NCBI GenBank assembly: GCA_030765065.1
Contig: CM060990.1
Location: 419,811,198 to 419,875,197, forward strand
Direction: 5' to 3'
DNA length: 64,000 bases
Source: Deroplatys truncata
Lineage: Eukaryota > Arthropoda > Insecta > Mantodea > Mantidae
Of the stretch, positions 34,492 to 47,640 are shown one piece after another (position 1 is the first letter of the stretch; each line of letters begins with the position of its first letter). The notes under the pieces are model-generated. The model worked only from the letters and a program-made list of their open reading frames with translations. It was not told the origin of the DNA and made no database searches. The position numbers and the translations under genes are program-made.

Positions 34492-36753
34492 AGATGAACC
34501 CACCATGATCACAAAACTAACAGAAACCTGTATTGATAATGTATTTACAAATCTAATAGAAAATAAATGCGAAACTAAAATAATAAAAGCAGGAATAGGT
34601 GATCGTTTTGGCCAATTGTCAAAAGTAAACTTAAAGAAAGAGACCTTACTAAACAATTTTGAATATAAAAGACAAATAGATAGTGAAAGTTTAATTAGAC
34701 TGAGTCAATTTCTCACACAGGTAAGTTGGAAAGAGATTTATGAATCAGAAAATGTAAATAAAAAGTATGAAATCTTTAGTAATTAATTGCAGAAAGTCTT
34801 AAATACCAAAATACCACTGAAAAAAGTAAAAGTCAAGTTGGGGTTAAAGGGTGCCCAGTATGAAAAATGGATGACAAAAGGAATACAAATTTCATGGGAG
34901 AGAGTGAAATTTTCTAAATTCTCTGAAACATGTAAATATGGGTGATAGATCATTAAAATATATTGAAAATTACAATAGAATATTTAGATTAGTGTGTGAA
35001 AGTGCAAAGATGAGGTATAATCTGGATTTGGTAGTAAACTCAGAAAATAAGACAAAAACTATATGGAATATAGTAAATAGGGTACATAAGAAGAGAATAA
35101 AAAAAAATGGGAAAATATGACAATCAAAGAAAACGATATTGAGATAAACAACCTAAACAAAATATGTATGAATTTTAATAATTACTTTATAAATATTACA
35201 AAACAAATGACAAATGGGCAAAAAAAGTAACCAAGCAAAAATAGTAGCATCCAGTTAAGTAAAGTCAATTGGAATATTAGAAGTATCAGAGAAAAGTGTA
35301 TTACAAGAAATTGATAAGCTTACGCCTAAAAAGTCTGTCAGTTTCGATAAAATGTCAAATAAAATTATAAAAGAGATTAAAATTGAAATTATTAAAGTGC
35401 TAACACACATTATAAACACATCATTAATGCAAGGGACGTTTCCAGATACTTTAAAGAAAGTAATTGTAAGGCCATTATTTAAACAAAAGGGAAGAAAAAT
35501 TAATATAGAAAATTATAGGCCAATTACATTATGTTAAACTATTTAAAAAATAATGGAAGACATATTTTTAAGCCAATTACAAAGTTATTTTACTAAATTA
35601 AACATAATATCAGAATGGCAATTTGGGTTTCAAGAGAAGAAATCGACAATCAATGCAATCAGTAAAGTTAATAATTATGTAATTGAAGCATTAAATAAAA
35701 AGAAGAAAGTAATACCTATTTTTTTGGACTTATCAAATGCATTAAACTGTGTAAACAAATTAGAAAATTATGGGTTCGTGAATTGGCACAAAAATGGACT
35801 AGTTCGTATCTTAAAAACAGAATGCAGTGCATTGAAATAAACCATAGAACTAGTGCTGGTGTTGTAGAAAAAATTAAATCAAACTTCTAAATGGTTAGGC
35901 AAGGAGTACTACAAGGCTAGAAATTAGGTCCTTTTTTTGTTTCTAATATATATTAACAATATTTTTGAATTAGAACAAAAAAATGGAAATGTAGCAATTG
36001 GATATGCAGACGATATAACAGTAGTAATTAAAGGTAAGTCAGGTACTGAGGTAGAATTAAAAGCAAATGAGTTAATGAAAAAAATTAAACAATATAACTA
36101 TATAAATCTGAACATGATTCTAAATACTAAAAAGACAGCCTGGATAAAATTTCAGTTAGAAAAATGTAATCTAAATAGTATACAATTGGAAGTAGACAGT
36201 GAAAAAATACCAGAGATACAATACACAACTTTTTTAGGAGCTATAATAGATAAACAGCTAAATTGGAAGCCATATATAACTCATATAAAAATATGATAAA
36301 TACTGGTTTATATATAATGAGACATGAGGAAAACATGGATGATGGAACACACAGGTATACTATGCTTTTATTTACCCACACATAAAATATGGAATAATAT
36401 TGTGTGGAAATGTTACAACAACGAAGTGGAAAAGGTTTTTAAATTACAAAAAAAAAGCAATTAGAATAATAGATAATGTTGAGACGATAAAACATGTTTT
36501 AGAAGAAAATGATCCAAGAAATGCTGGCATATACACGTATAACCTAAGAAGCAATGATGATTATTTCAGAACAGTAATTAGAGGCACATTAAACAGATGT
36601 GTACAAATTATGGGAAAAGAACTTTATAATAAGTTACCTGAAAAAATAAAATTGATCAAAAATGTCGACCAAACTATGAAAGAAATAAAAAGGCACCAAC
36701 TAGTAAATGCATTTTATAATCAGGAGGAATTTAAGTGTGGGGCTGGTAATTAA
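34492..36753 (+). pseudogene. LINE ORF2 remnant (endonuclease end and reverse transcriptase)
   Basis: Segments on the plus strand, interrupted by stops and shifts, follow a CR1-group ORF2: CIDNVFTN near the start; RT blocks GTFPDTLKKVIVRPLFKQKG and NIENYRPITLC (35430-35537); WQFGFQEKKST (35615-35650); the active-site box YADD at about 36004; and a C-terminal segment with LYNKLPEKIK (about 36620-36650), typical of CR1/L2-like elements, ending at 36753. It would have made and inserted LINE cDNA. At least six interruptions show it is dead. The exact clade within CR1/L2/Crack-Daphne is not resolved. Confidence 0.8.
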
Positions 36754-36851
36754 GAGTTGTAAATAAATTGTATTTGTAAATAATTATTGTACTTGACGAA
36801 TCCACAACATGTAGATGTTATCATGGATGAAATAAATTGAACTTGAACTAA

Positions 36852-37617
36852 GACTTTCTCTACTCACTGTAACTTATTTTAATAAATATTCTACAAACAA
36901 CTCATAAAAAATCAATTTTTCTATCTACTTCAGGTTTATCATGATAAATGTTGACTTAAGAGGCTTCAATACATTAACCATTGGATTTTGAAAACCCACA
37001 CATTATTTATTAAACACCTATACATTTCTTATAATATCTTGAAACTTGATTACTATTGTACATCAAAACTGCCACAGATTTTAAATGGTAGGAAACAGGC
37101 ATGAAAGGTTGCAATCACTTTGGAATTTCTAAGCTTTGGAACACATACTGAAGCTGCTAATTTCACTCAACTTCAGGTCTTTTCTTAGAAACAAATGCTT
37201 TTGAGAACTTGTACCACCAAATTACAAGGACACCAATTCTCCCCCCCCCCTCCCAAAAAAAGGAAGAAGCAGCAGCATCAGCTAGAATCTCTATTTTTAT
37301 ACACTATGCTCAGTTCATAAAAGGACATTGTAGTGGCAGTTAAAAATGCCCGAAAGCAAGTGAATTACTGGAATATATATTAGGGTCATTCCATGCAGAA
37401 GTGGACATATGACCAAAATTTTTAACAATGTTGTAGATGATTTTTTGTTCTTTTTCTAGTTGCATATCGAATTTAAAATTTCTTATACAGGAATGTAACA
37501 TTTTGTATTTTAAGTTTGTAGTTTCTAATGGTAAAGAAAACTCTGCATATAGAAGACATTTTTCTGTCAGTATCTGCTTGGTTGACATACTTGAGTTTCC
37601 CTCCAAAAATCTATTAA
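36852..37617. other. Stretch without recognised feature
   Basis: AT-rich; a C-rich run at 37241-37254; an incidental 88-aa minus-strand frame at 37340-37606 shows no family resemblance. Confidence 0.4.
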
Positions 37618-38278
37618 GTCATGAGTAGGACCCGGATTTTTAGGTGGAGTAAACCTTCATTTTAGGTTTCTTATATGCTTAAAATAGTTTTTTTTTTAGG
37701 TTTTTCTTGATTAAAATAGGTTTGTTTTGAATGTTTTGCTTCATGGATCAATACAGTTATAAATAATTTTGCTTTTCGGTTATTTAGTTGTAAGATTTAT
37801 CTTTTGGCATTGCAGTAGATACATAGATTCTCAAATTTTCTGGCGTAAACGATTTCCTGTTATCAGTAACACGTTCTTGTATGAAGAAAAGTTTCTTTCA
37901 ACGGAACATGACGTCATTGGAGCATAGAATATAAATGCCAGTGCAGCAGGTTCTAGGGGTATTTCTCTGTATAATTTTCTCCCTGCAATACTAAATTGAT
38001 TATTTTCATATCTTCAAAAGCAGGATTTCGTTGAAGAATCTTCTGCAACTTCAAAGAACATGCAATTCCCACTGGTCCAGGTATTTCTTTACTGGAAACA
38101 TTGCCAATCATATCGAGAGCATCTTTCAGTGGCAAAGTTGTACTTTTCATCTGGAGAGTAGCTTTTGGTATAAAACAAAAATGTGTCTTAATGTAAGCAA
38201 GGGAAGCGGCAAGAGTGGGGCACTCGAGTGTTTTCTTAGCCTTGGCAATGCAGGAAGCTTTTGTTTCATCCACTTCAT

Positions 38279-38468
38279 GCCAGCCCTGGTCGCTGGAGCA
38301 TGTAGCTTCGGCTCTCTGCTAAGCTGAGGGTCGCGGGTTCGAATCCCGCATGAAATACATTTTTTGTGTGTGTTGTATGTGTAATTGCGGTAATAAGTGG
38401 TAAAGTAAACAGTAAAACACAGTAATCATAAACTGGGTAAACAAGGGAGTTTAAGAAGAAGAAAAAAA
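38279..38468 (+). mobile_element. tRNA-derived SINE, copy 1
   Basis: Starts CCAGCCCTGGTCGCTGGAGC and has a perfect B-box GGGTTCGAATCCC (38335-38347). A body containing GTGTAATTGCGGTAATAAG and an A-rich tail (AAGAAGAAGAAAAAAA) follow. It is too long, and lacks the acceptor stem pairing, to be a tRNA gene. Confidence 0.7.
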
Positions 38469-38493
38469 CATACTCGATAGTATGCTGATATTT

Positions 38494-38687
38494 GCCAGCC
38501 CTCATAGCCGTGGTTGCTCTATAGTTCTATACTCTAGTTACATTGAGTGTGTGTAGCTTCAGCGCTCCGCCAAGCTGCGGGTTGCAGGTTCGAGTTCCGC
38601 CATGGGCATGGGTGTTTGTGTGTGTAATTGCAGTAATAAGCGGTAGTGAAAAACAGTAAAAACACAGTTCAAAAGAAAAGAAAAAAA
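38494..38687 (+). mobile_element. tRNA-derived SINE, copy 2
   Basis: Same family and orientation as copy 1: CCAGCCCTCATAGCC start, B-box-like AGGTTCGAGTTCC (38586-38598), the same GTGTAATTGCAGTAATAAG body and an A-rich tail. About 25 bp separate the two copies. Confidence 0.68.
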
Positions 38688-39470
38688 ATCATTGACGACA
38701 TTCTTAACGTCTTTTAAGTGCTCGGCAGAGTAAATGGCAGCCAAGTACACTCCTCCTGACCTTCTATCAGCTGCATCCAGGTGTCACCACGTCACATGTA
38801 CTGTGTTTAACTGTAGTAACTTGAACTATCTACTGGCTACACCAAGGGTGGAAATAATTTTACAATAAGTTTCAATCCGAAAATAATATTCTTCATTTCA
38901 AAAAAGGACTATTTAGGTTATTTTAGGTGTAATGAACTTCGCATATTCTGCTCCAGGAAGTGTGAAACGAGTATATATCTTGAAATGTGTTAATTAAATA
39001 GCGAGAAAAAATATAGGTTAAAACCTAAAAATCCGGGCCCTAGTCAGGAGTAAGGCAGTGTCCATAGTACCAAGACTTACAGTAAAGAAAATTCAATAAA
39101 CATAGTCTCTAGGAAGTTAAATTTGTATATCTGTCACACCCGTAACAAAATAATGGCAAAAGATTACTTACTTCATTAAATATTGAGCTGAACATGATTT
39201 CCACATGTGAATGTAAGGTTAAGTGTGACACACATTAATTGTGGCCATAGATTAATTGACTGTAATATTCTTTAGTGTCACAAAAAGTAATGCAAAAGTC
39301 AGTTATGCCCGTAGCACCTATTTACATATATTTCTTAGTTGTTCAACTGAAGAATAATTTGAGAAGTAAATAATGTTAAAATGTGCAAGATCTACAAAAT
39401 AATACATTTTTAAGCTCTGCGTGATACCTGTGAGTTTTCAAGATTTATTTATTTGTTTATTTTTAACAGA

Positions 39471-40211
39471 TGGAGGTTGGTAACACCAAAGAACATGTTA
39501 GTAAATGGAAAAAGTGGTTGAAAGATGATCCAGAAAAATGGAAGGAATACCTAAATAAAGAACAAGAGATAGGTTAAGAAGAATGAAACATAGAGATGTA
39601 CATAAAAAAAGCAAAAGGAAATTGAAATTAAAATGTGCGAAGGATGCCAAATGGCAAAGGAAACACAGACAGAAGATAAAAGAGAAGAAAGAGCAGGACA
39701 ATAGGTTTAGTCTACAGTCATCACCTCTAGACTCGTACAAATGTACACAAACATTAGGCAAAGCTGTCCAGAGGGTAAAGCAGTCACTTCCAAGAAGTCC
39801 AACAAAACAAAAGACTGTATTAAACAATATAATTCAAGGATTGCCTGTTTTGGTTTCAATTGAATCAAAAAACAAAAATAATAACAATGACCTCAAGGAT
39901 GATACTCAAAGGAAGGTTGTTTCATTTTATATAATAGATGATATGCTAGCTGGCAGTCACCAGGTAAGAAAGACACCAAGTCTCTGAAGGACCCAGTTAC
40001 TGGAAAATGCATTACTCTTCAGAAGCATTTCATGATTATCACAATCAAGGAAGGGTGTGGGATTTTTGTGAAAGACAATCCAGATATTATCCTTGGAATG
40101 CCCAAGTTTTATGTTCATTATGTTCTTCCTTCAACAGATCTGCCTCGTAACATTTGCATCTATCGCTACCATACAAACTTAAATTTCCTTTTAGAGTCAC
40201 TGAATGCTTAG
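39471..40211 (+). pseudogene. Orphan transposase-like family, N-terminal half
   Basis: Starts after an acceptor-like TATTTTTAACAG with MEVGNTKEHVSKWKKWLKDD, then, after a one-base frameshift near 39570, a highly basic Lys/Arg-rich stretch (KKSKRKLKLKCAKDAKWQRK), a Ser/Pro patch (RSPTKQK), a region ending at CAG|GTAAGA (39961-39966), and a block ending DLPRNICIYRYHTNLNFLLE. This order (basic repeat region, then a 'PHNVCVCxYHENF'-like block) matches a family I remember only as uncharacterised arthropod proteins. The C-terminal half appears at 51230-52440. Host gene with introns or mobile element: undecided. Confidence 0.5.
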
Positions 40212-40381
40212 ATTATTTCCCTCAAAATCAGGTCTTAACTTAGAAAATAAAACAATGTCGCAAAAATGCACAAATCAAGATTTACATTTGTGCAAAATAT
40301 AAGTTTGTGCAAAACTCTTCTAGTAGCAAGTTTTTAAATTATACTATTAATGAGGGTTTTAAAAGTAAATTATGTGTATAT

Positions 40382-41209
40382 TGTCGCAGTAATATGTCGT
40401 GTTATCTTTTTTTTACTTGGCGCCTGTTATTGTTTTACTACTTTGAATTTTGGGTTCTTTGTCCTCCGGCTAGCTATTATTACTCAGTCGAGCAAATATC
40501 TCTGAGCAGGGCGTGTAAACGGAAAGGAGTTGTTACTAAAAGATAACACTGATAAAAGAATTTGTTTTTACACTTTTATTGCCGTCACACTTAATTAATA
40601 GTTCACATCTGTAATCTTTATACACGCCTGACTGAAACTGTTATATTTCCGAATGTAATTACTGTCATAATAGTTGTCGCGTACTTCAGATTTTGTAACT
40701 AACTTTACGACGCGAGAGATTCTGTAGAACTGCGTAATGTGTACCTCGCGAGAGATTCTGTAGAACTGCGCGACGTTTACCTCGTGAATGATTCTGTAGA
40801 ACTGCGCGATACTTGCTTTTGGCTCAAGAATTTATACTCTCTCACCCCGATATGTGTAAACATTATAATAGAGCTGCTATTGGTTACCAAATCGCGCCAA
40901 CATTAGCATCTATTTTGTCAGCCAATCACAATTACTAATACATATGCTCTAGGGAAAATATTCCCTCCATTTCTAAAGAAAGACACGCTACCCTGACGTC
41001 ATTTGTTTGTCTCTTCTAAGTGATGAACAACTCACCCCATCGCTTCATTGTTACCCACTCCTATTGTCAGTTTCAGTGAGGCCGTGTAAACTTATTTCCT
41101 AACAATGCTTATGGCTAACAAACATCTAAAATCATTGTCATACAATAATGTTAATTTACACTACAATCACTCTGGCATTCACAGTGTTGTGACATAAAAT
41201 ACTGCCTCA
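40382..41209 (-). repeat. 3' LTR of Gypsy-2
   Basis: 828 bp, minus-strand TG...CA. A 36-bp motif (GAGAGATTCTGTAGAACTGC core) is present three times at about 40712-40812 beside a TATA-like element; the partner LTR has one copy. TGACGTCA occurs near 40993. Confidence 0.9.
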
Positions 41210-41989
41210 TATGCCCCACTAGAAACATAATTATAAATATTTACAACATTTTTTTTGGAAATTTTATAATTGGGTTTTTAGTCTCCTGAATCTTGTAACA
41301 CACGGTATCTATCACTTGCACGTAACACTGCACACGCATTTTAACACACGTTGTACTTCTTGCCTTTTTCTGGCCACTATTCGCTGACTAGGGTCTAATG
41401 TGTTTATATACCTACATCTGACATTACAAGTTTTTTTATACAGCAAATAGTGTACCCTGAACTATTTAGGTCACTGTTACAAAATTGTTATACTTTCTTA
41501 GGTTATTGACATAAAAATTTATACACTCAAGATTTTTACCCTGGTTCATTTTGTAATGATTGAACATATTTATCAAAATATTCATCCTCTACACAAATAT
41601 ATTTACATCTCTTAATTCTAAGACATAATTTCACATTATCTGTGTGCTACATAAATCTTTGGCTTTAATTATCCTTGCCCTTTTTTATTGTTTTGTACTT
41701 GATATTCACAATACTCTTTGAATTATATCTACTTACTTTTACCTTCATATGACATTAAATCATCCTTATTGCATGCTTCATTTCAAATGTGGCTACAGTT
41801 TACTAAGAAAATGTTCTTTTTCCCCTTTAAGCATTTATTTTTGTCCTGAATTTATTTTTCCTTTCTTATGACATATATACATAGTTAACCCTCTTACATT
41901 CCAATACTTTTTTTCTGCAGTTTAGCTTTACTTATCCTGGATGTGTTTTTCATCTTCTTGGTCTTCTATTTCATCTTTATCCTCAATGT

Positions 41990-44900
41990 TGTATTGTTTC
42001 AGCATCTCAATATGGAACTTTCCGATGGTTTTTCGGGTTGCTGGGTTACATAATTCATATGTGTTTGTTCCATGTACTTAAGCAACTTTATAAGGTCCAT
42101 GGTATTTTAGAAACATCCGCCAATAAAGTTTATTTGCCTTATCAGACAATTTCTTAGTTTTAACCAGAACTAAATCTCCTATTTTGATCTTCCATTCTTT
42201 TCTTTTCTTCTGTTCATGTTTCCTTTTTCTTTTTATGGCTTTTTTCTTCATCCTTTCGAATGCTTGTCGCAACATCTCTTCTTCCGTTTGTGGTATCGAG
42301 TGCTCATCTGGAATGGCTTCTGGAATTTTCTTACATATTGTATTTATCTTCTTTCCTAATTTAAGTTCACATGGTTTGAATCCTGTGCACATTGTTTACT
42401 GTTTCGTTGAGTAGATTCTGAACGAAATTCACGTATCCATACCATTGGGTTTGTTTTCGATGACACAGCACCCTTAGGTAATTCGAAATTTCCTTAATTT
42501 CCCTCTCTTTACTGGCTGTTTAATACCATTTTCTTTTAGTCTCTCCATAAATCTTTTTCCTGTGAAGGACGAAGCATTGTCGCTCAATACGGATTGGATT
42601 GGTCCTTCCTCTATCACATACGACTTGAGTAGCCTATTCAAACATGCTAAACTTGTAGGTTTTCTCAAAGGGTAAATTCTTACATATTTGCTGAATATAT
42701 CATAACAGACAAATATATATTTGTTTCCAAATTGACTTGGAGGCATAGGACCATGAATGTCAATACTAATTACGCACCTCAGCTTATCCCTTATAATCGA
42801 ATTGGTCTCAAATGCATATGCTGCATTTATTTGCTTTGCCTTCTGACATAGGTTGCAGCACGAGATAAATTTCCGAACCTTCTGACGCAATTTGGATATG
42901 TATAAATTTTCTAAAATCATAGAAGTTGTCCGGTCCGTCCCTGAGTGTGCTAACCCTTCGTGAAAATTCTTAATTAGCTCCTTTTCCATGATTTTCGGAA
43001 CCATTACCTTCCAACTAGGCATTTCTTTTCCGTGCTTCTTGTATAATGTTCCATTCCGAGTTGCTACAATTTCTTCTTTGCCTCTTCAATTAATGGTGCA
43101 TTTCCTTTTACTTCAAATAATTTTGCGTCCTCATTTTGAATTTTCCCCCCATATTTTTCAATTTTCTTATCATTTCTTTGGTTAAAGGAATTTCAATTGT
43201 CAATATTTTGACTTCATTTCTGGGCCTTTCAATATTCTCGGGAATTTGTGGGTTGTAGTTTAATCTCGATAGCAAATCGCTGAAGGTGTTATTCTTGCCA
43301 GGAATGTGTATAATTTCAATATCAAATGCGGATATTGCGTGAATGTATCAAGCAAGTTTTCTACTACATAATCTACACTTTTGGATGAAAGTTAGGCTGA
43401 TGTGATCCGAATATACTTTCACTTTCTGCTGAAAAATATAGGTCTTGAAACGAATTAATGAAAAATAGAGTGCTCCAATTTCTAACTGAGTCACCGAAGA
43501 ATTCCGCTCAATGTTTGTAAGTCCTCTAGAAACTGTACTAATGACGTGAAACTCATTATTGATGTCTCGCTGTCCTAAAATTCCGGCGAATCCTTGCATT
43601 GATGCGTCGACATAAATCTCGTATTCCAAATATTCTCTGGGTCTCTCGAGCAATATGGACTTAGCAAAGAGTTCTTTGACCCTCTCAAAACATTTTTGAT
43701 GATCCTCTACATTTCCACTGGATATTCTTTCGGATTAGCTGCCGCAGTGGTTCTATTTCAGCCGAATAACTTGGTACGAACTTACTCTGAAAGTTCAATA
43801 CCCGTAAGAGACGTCTAATTTGCTTTACGTTCCATGGTGGTGGAATTTTCATTATTGCTTCTATTCTCTTCTGGTCAGGTCTTATACCCCGTTCATCCAC
43901 TACATAACCCAGAAAATTTATTTCCTTGACACAAAATTTTGATTTTAGTATGTTTACAGTCATACCATGTTGTTGCAGTTTATTTAACACGTGATGTACA
44001 TTATTCATATGTTCCTCAAATGTTTAACTAATGATGAGGAAGTCGTCAATATACTTTATTAAAAAGTCATCTGCAGAATTGCCAAAATACTGTGGATTGC
44101 TCTCAAAAATCCACTTCCTGAGTTTTTTTAAACCAAAGGGATTTACACAAGAACGATACTGGATCCCCCAAGTATTGAAATGAAGTGTAATCACGCACTT
44201 GTGGATCTAATTCCACTTGCCAATATGACGCAGTGAGGTCAATGGATGTCAAAAATCTCCCTCTTGAAAGTTTCGTGATGAGTTGTTCGATTCCTTCACT
44301 TTGAAAATGGTCTGACTTCATATATTGGTTAACATATCTACCATCTTATGTTAATCTCAAACTACCATCTCGTTTTATACTCCAACAGATCGAATTTATA
44401 TATTGAGAATTACTTTGCTCAATAATCCCATTTTCTAACATGCTATATATTAGTTTTCTAGCTTTGTCCCGAAGACTTATGGGCAAATCATCATACTTAT
44501 GCCTATATGTTGGCACATCTTCTACCTGAAATGTATGCTGATATACGTTACATCTGCCTGGGATATTACTAAATACTGAATTATTGTTCATCAAAACGTC
44601 ACGAAGGATTTTTTTTCTGTATTCATAATGTTGTAAGCCTCTTCACACTTGTGTAGTATTTCTTCACTTCTCCTCTCTTCCCAATTATTGTCTGTCTCGC
44701 TCGCACGGTGGTCTTTTGTTCGGGTCGTAAATTTCTATACTTCCTCTGGCATTTCTACTAGCTGTCGAAAATATGGCGTGGTGTTCCCTTCACATCTTGT
44801 GACTACTTGCTTTATCTGACCGTTTCCATTATTTGCACAAAAAATTCTTGATTACAAAGATCTTCCTCTTCCTTTGTCCTCTCAATCAATTATAAATGGT

Positions 44901-45340
44901 ACCTTTATTTCTCTATTTTCTTTTGTCATTTTTAACTCCTCATGTTTAAAATCTATACGTGCTTCATATTCATGTAAGAAGTCACATCCTAAAATTATGT
45001 CACAAATCAAATGGTTTACAATTAGAAACATAAACTCGAAATTTTCTCCGCCGATAAGTATGTTTAGTAGAGCTTGTGTCTTTATGACCTGTGTCGTTCT
45101 TCCGATTGCAACACGGCAAACTAAATTACTGGTGGGAAGAGCCATAATTTTGTTACCTTCATTTATCAAATTTATATAAAATTTCTGCGAACAAATTGAA
45201 GCTGATGAACCGGAATCTATATTCGCAATAATCTCTTTCTTCGCGATTTCTATCTTAACCTGAGGTGGCTCGAAATTTTCCTCCTTATCTTTCTTTGCTG
45301 CAATATTCTTACAGAGTATGTGTGTAGGCATATTGTTTAT
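41990..45340 (-). pseudogene. pol: Pol remnant of Gypsy-2
   Basis: Parallels Gypsy-1 pol over its full length, with recognisable protease, reverse transcriptase, RNase H, integrase and GPY/F sections in the same order. It is broken in multiple places and would not give a polyprotein. Similarity to Gypsy-1 remains high, which suggests fairly recent loss. Confidence 0.9.
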
Positions 45341-45419
45341 TTTGGTAATGGATACTGAATTATTAAAGACGTCCTGAGAACCTACTGCGCAGGAGTCTAT
45401 TGACAGTTTTCCTGGTTAC

Positions 45420-47640
45420 TTCCATGATCATGTAAGGGACTGCCATTCCTAACTGGCGCTAAATTTATCTCATTTTCGCTCCCACTGTTTTGAGTTCACC
45501 TTCCTCGAGTCCGAAATCCTCGATTTCTGAAATTATGTCCTCTTGGCACGTAATTTTCTTGCCGTTCCTCGGATCTTTCTTGGTTAGTGCTTTCCCTCCA
45601 GTGAGTGAAATTTCCCCTTTACCTGACGTAACACCTTCCTTGATCTTGACCTCCTTCCGGAATCTTTCTGTCCTGAAGTAATTTATTTGTTCCTGCCGAC
45701 CTGGTCTCCCATCTATCCTCGGTCTTTCAAAATTTGGAACGTATGATTGATAACGTTGTCTGATATTATTCTCATGACGTCTGTCTTGTCCTCTGCTTTG
45801 GTGATAATGACTACCTTGGTAATTTCGTCTATCTCGCACGTCTAAAAATCTATGCTCCCACTCTCGAGATATATCTTCTTCCTGTTGTTCCAAAGCTGAC
45901 ATTAATTCTGTCATCTCAAAGATACTACGTGGTTTTGCAATTAATAAATAATTTTGTATCCTTAAAGGATAATGCCTTGTGAGCAAACTCACAAAATCTT
46001 CCTCATTGATCGGAGGTGACAAGTTCCTAACCTAACTTGCATGTTTTAGTAAATAATCAGTCATTGATATTCCCTCTCGTGGATCAAATTGTCCATGGCT
46101 AAGCATTGCTCGTATTCTGTGCTGTACCGTAACATTCCAAAATCTGTTCATGAATAACCTCTTAAAGGATTCATATGAAATTTCGCCCCTGATACCATTT
46201 GTAGCCAATCTAAAGTCTTCTGGTCCAAACATCTTTTAACAACTATCATTTTCAATGCTTCCGGTATCTTTTTAATTTGAAAGTACTCTGACAAGTCTGC
46301 AATAAACTGTACTGGATTGGAGTTTTCATTAAATTTTGGAAGTGGCAAATCACTTAAGATATAATTATAGTTTTGCATGTCCCTTATTTCCATATTTAAA
46401 TTATCTTCTGTTACTTGTGCACTCTGAGTTTCGGCGTGGGCTATGGATGAAGCCGCCGCGTCACTCACATTATTAGTCATACTTGAGGAAATACCTCTAT
46501 CATTATTTTATGCATCAGATACATTGACATCACATATATTGACCCTTGAATTCAATTCTAACCTATTTACAGTACCTTGCAGATTTTCTATTGTCTGTTC
46601 CAATTTTCTACTATTTTCATTTTGAACAGCTTGGTGCTTGTTAATTTCAGAAGTTAGTTTTTGATCCAAATTTATAGACAAAACTTTAACTTCTTCGGAC
46701 AACTTATTTCCTTGTGTTTCCGACTCCTTCTGAATTTCAGATATCTCCCCTCTGAAATTAACTTGCACCTGAATTAAATCTGCATTCGTAGCCTCCATTA
46801 TCTCTCTTAGCTCACTTGAAATGCTATTCATTCAGCTACCTAACTCTGTACATCTCACATCAACATGTTGAAATTTAGTATTAACCTCACTTCTTTGGTT
46901 AGATATTTCCCTGTTCATATCTGACATTTTCTTTGAAAATTTTCATATCTCACTTGCTGTTATTTCTTGATTTTCTTTTCTCATTCTTGTCATACTACTA
47001 TCTAGCTCCATAAACTTCTTTTCAATTTCTTCCCTTAATTCCCTATTACTCTTACCAATATCTTCTATGTTTTGATTTAATTTTTGCTTTAATTTCTCAT
47101 TACTCTTACTAATATTTTCCCTTAATTCCATATTACTCTTACCAATATTTCCCCTTAATTCCATATTACTCTTACCAATATCTTCCCTTAATTCTCTATT
47201 ACTTTCTAGTTGGTCTGTAATACTCTTATTTAATGTTTCACCAAAATTTCTCAGTATGTCCATCATACCAGCATCAAAATTAACATTTCCTACTGCATTT
47301 ATATCTCTTTGTAAACCTTAATTTGCACCACCCGTTACAGTTACTTCACCCCTGTTTGGTACAATACTCTGACCAACAAGTCTAATATATCTATCTCTGT
47401 CGTCGGCTACCTGCCCTGAAATGTTTACAACAATCCCAGCTGTTTGAGTTAAATGACCTGCTATTCTATTCTGACTTTCTTCACTGATATTTCCTCCCTC
47501 AAATCCTACATTGTTTGAACTATTTTCCGTAGCCTGCATTGAATTACGGTCAACTGTTACATTATCCACTTCCATAATTATTTCTTCAGTATTATTAGTA
47601 GACACTGTTTTCTTAATTCTTCCACTTCTCAACAACATTT
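45420..47640 (-). pseudogene. gag: Gag remnant of Gypsy-2
   Basis: Same layout as Gypsy-1 gag: an N-terminal coiled-coil region rich in E, K, N and L (with an extra run of LRENIxKSN-type repeats), a central gag domain and an Arg-rich C-terminus without a zinc knuckle. Broken in several places. Confidence 0.88.

Larger units (their letters stand above)
30100..36851 (+). mobile_element. CR1-group LINE split by a nested hAT
   Basis: The right part (34488-36851) encodes reverse transcriptase. A short left part (30100-30180) encodes the end of an endonuclease region. They join across the hAT insertion: ...LKIGMD on the left continues as GIDEPTM...TCIDNVFTN on the right, the usual 'EPTR..T..CIDNIFTN' stretch of LINE endonucleases. 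The 3' end is AAATAAATTGAACTTGAAC at about 36851. The 5' part is missing, as is usual for LINEs. The left limit is approximate. Confidence 0.75.
37800..38770 (-). pseudogene. hAT transposase remnant, SINE-interrupted
   Basis: On the minus strand, upstream of the SINEs, VYLAAIYSAEHLKDV (about 38700-38760) precedes the cut. Downstream, an open 106-codon segment (37953-38273) starts VDETKASCIAKAKKTLECPT. Just past it, in other frames, is a degraded hAT C-terminus (YAPMTSCSVER-like, then a basic segment and an Asn-Leu-rich tail; 37800-37970). Stops, shifts and the 0.4-kb SINE insertion make it non-functional. Confidence 0.6.
37626..39042 (-). mobile_element. hAT transposon invaded by SINEs
   Basis: Left end TAGGACCCGGATTTTTAGGT; right end as reverse complement TAGGGCCCGGATTTTTAGGT: a 20-bp inverted repeat with one mismatch. 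Flanks GTCATGAG (37618-37625) and GTCAGGAG (39043-39050) agree at 7 of 8 bases. The interior holds a minus-strand transposase remnant cut by the two SINEs at 38279-38687. Confidence 0.88.

Noticed and set aside
38335-38347. tRNA gene, because of the perfect B-box
   Set aside because: No cloverleaf can be drawn; the B-box is followed by a SINE body and an A-rich tail, and a second copy lies next to it.
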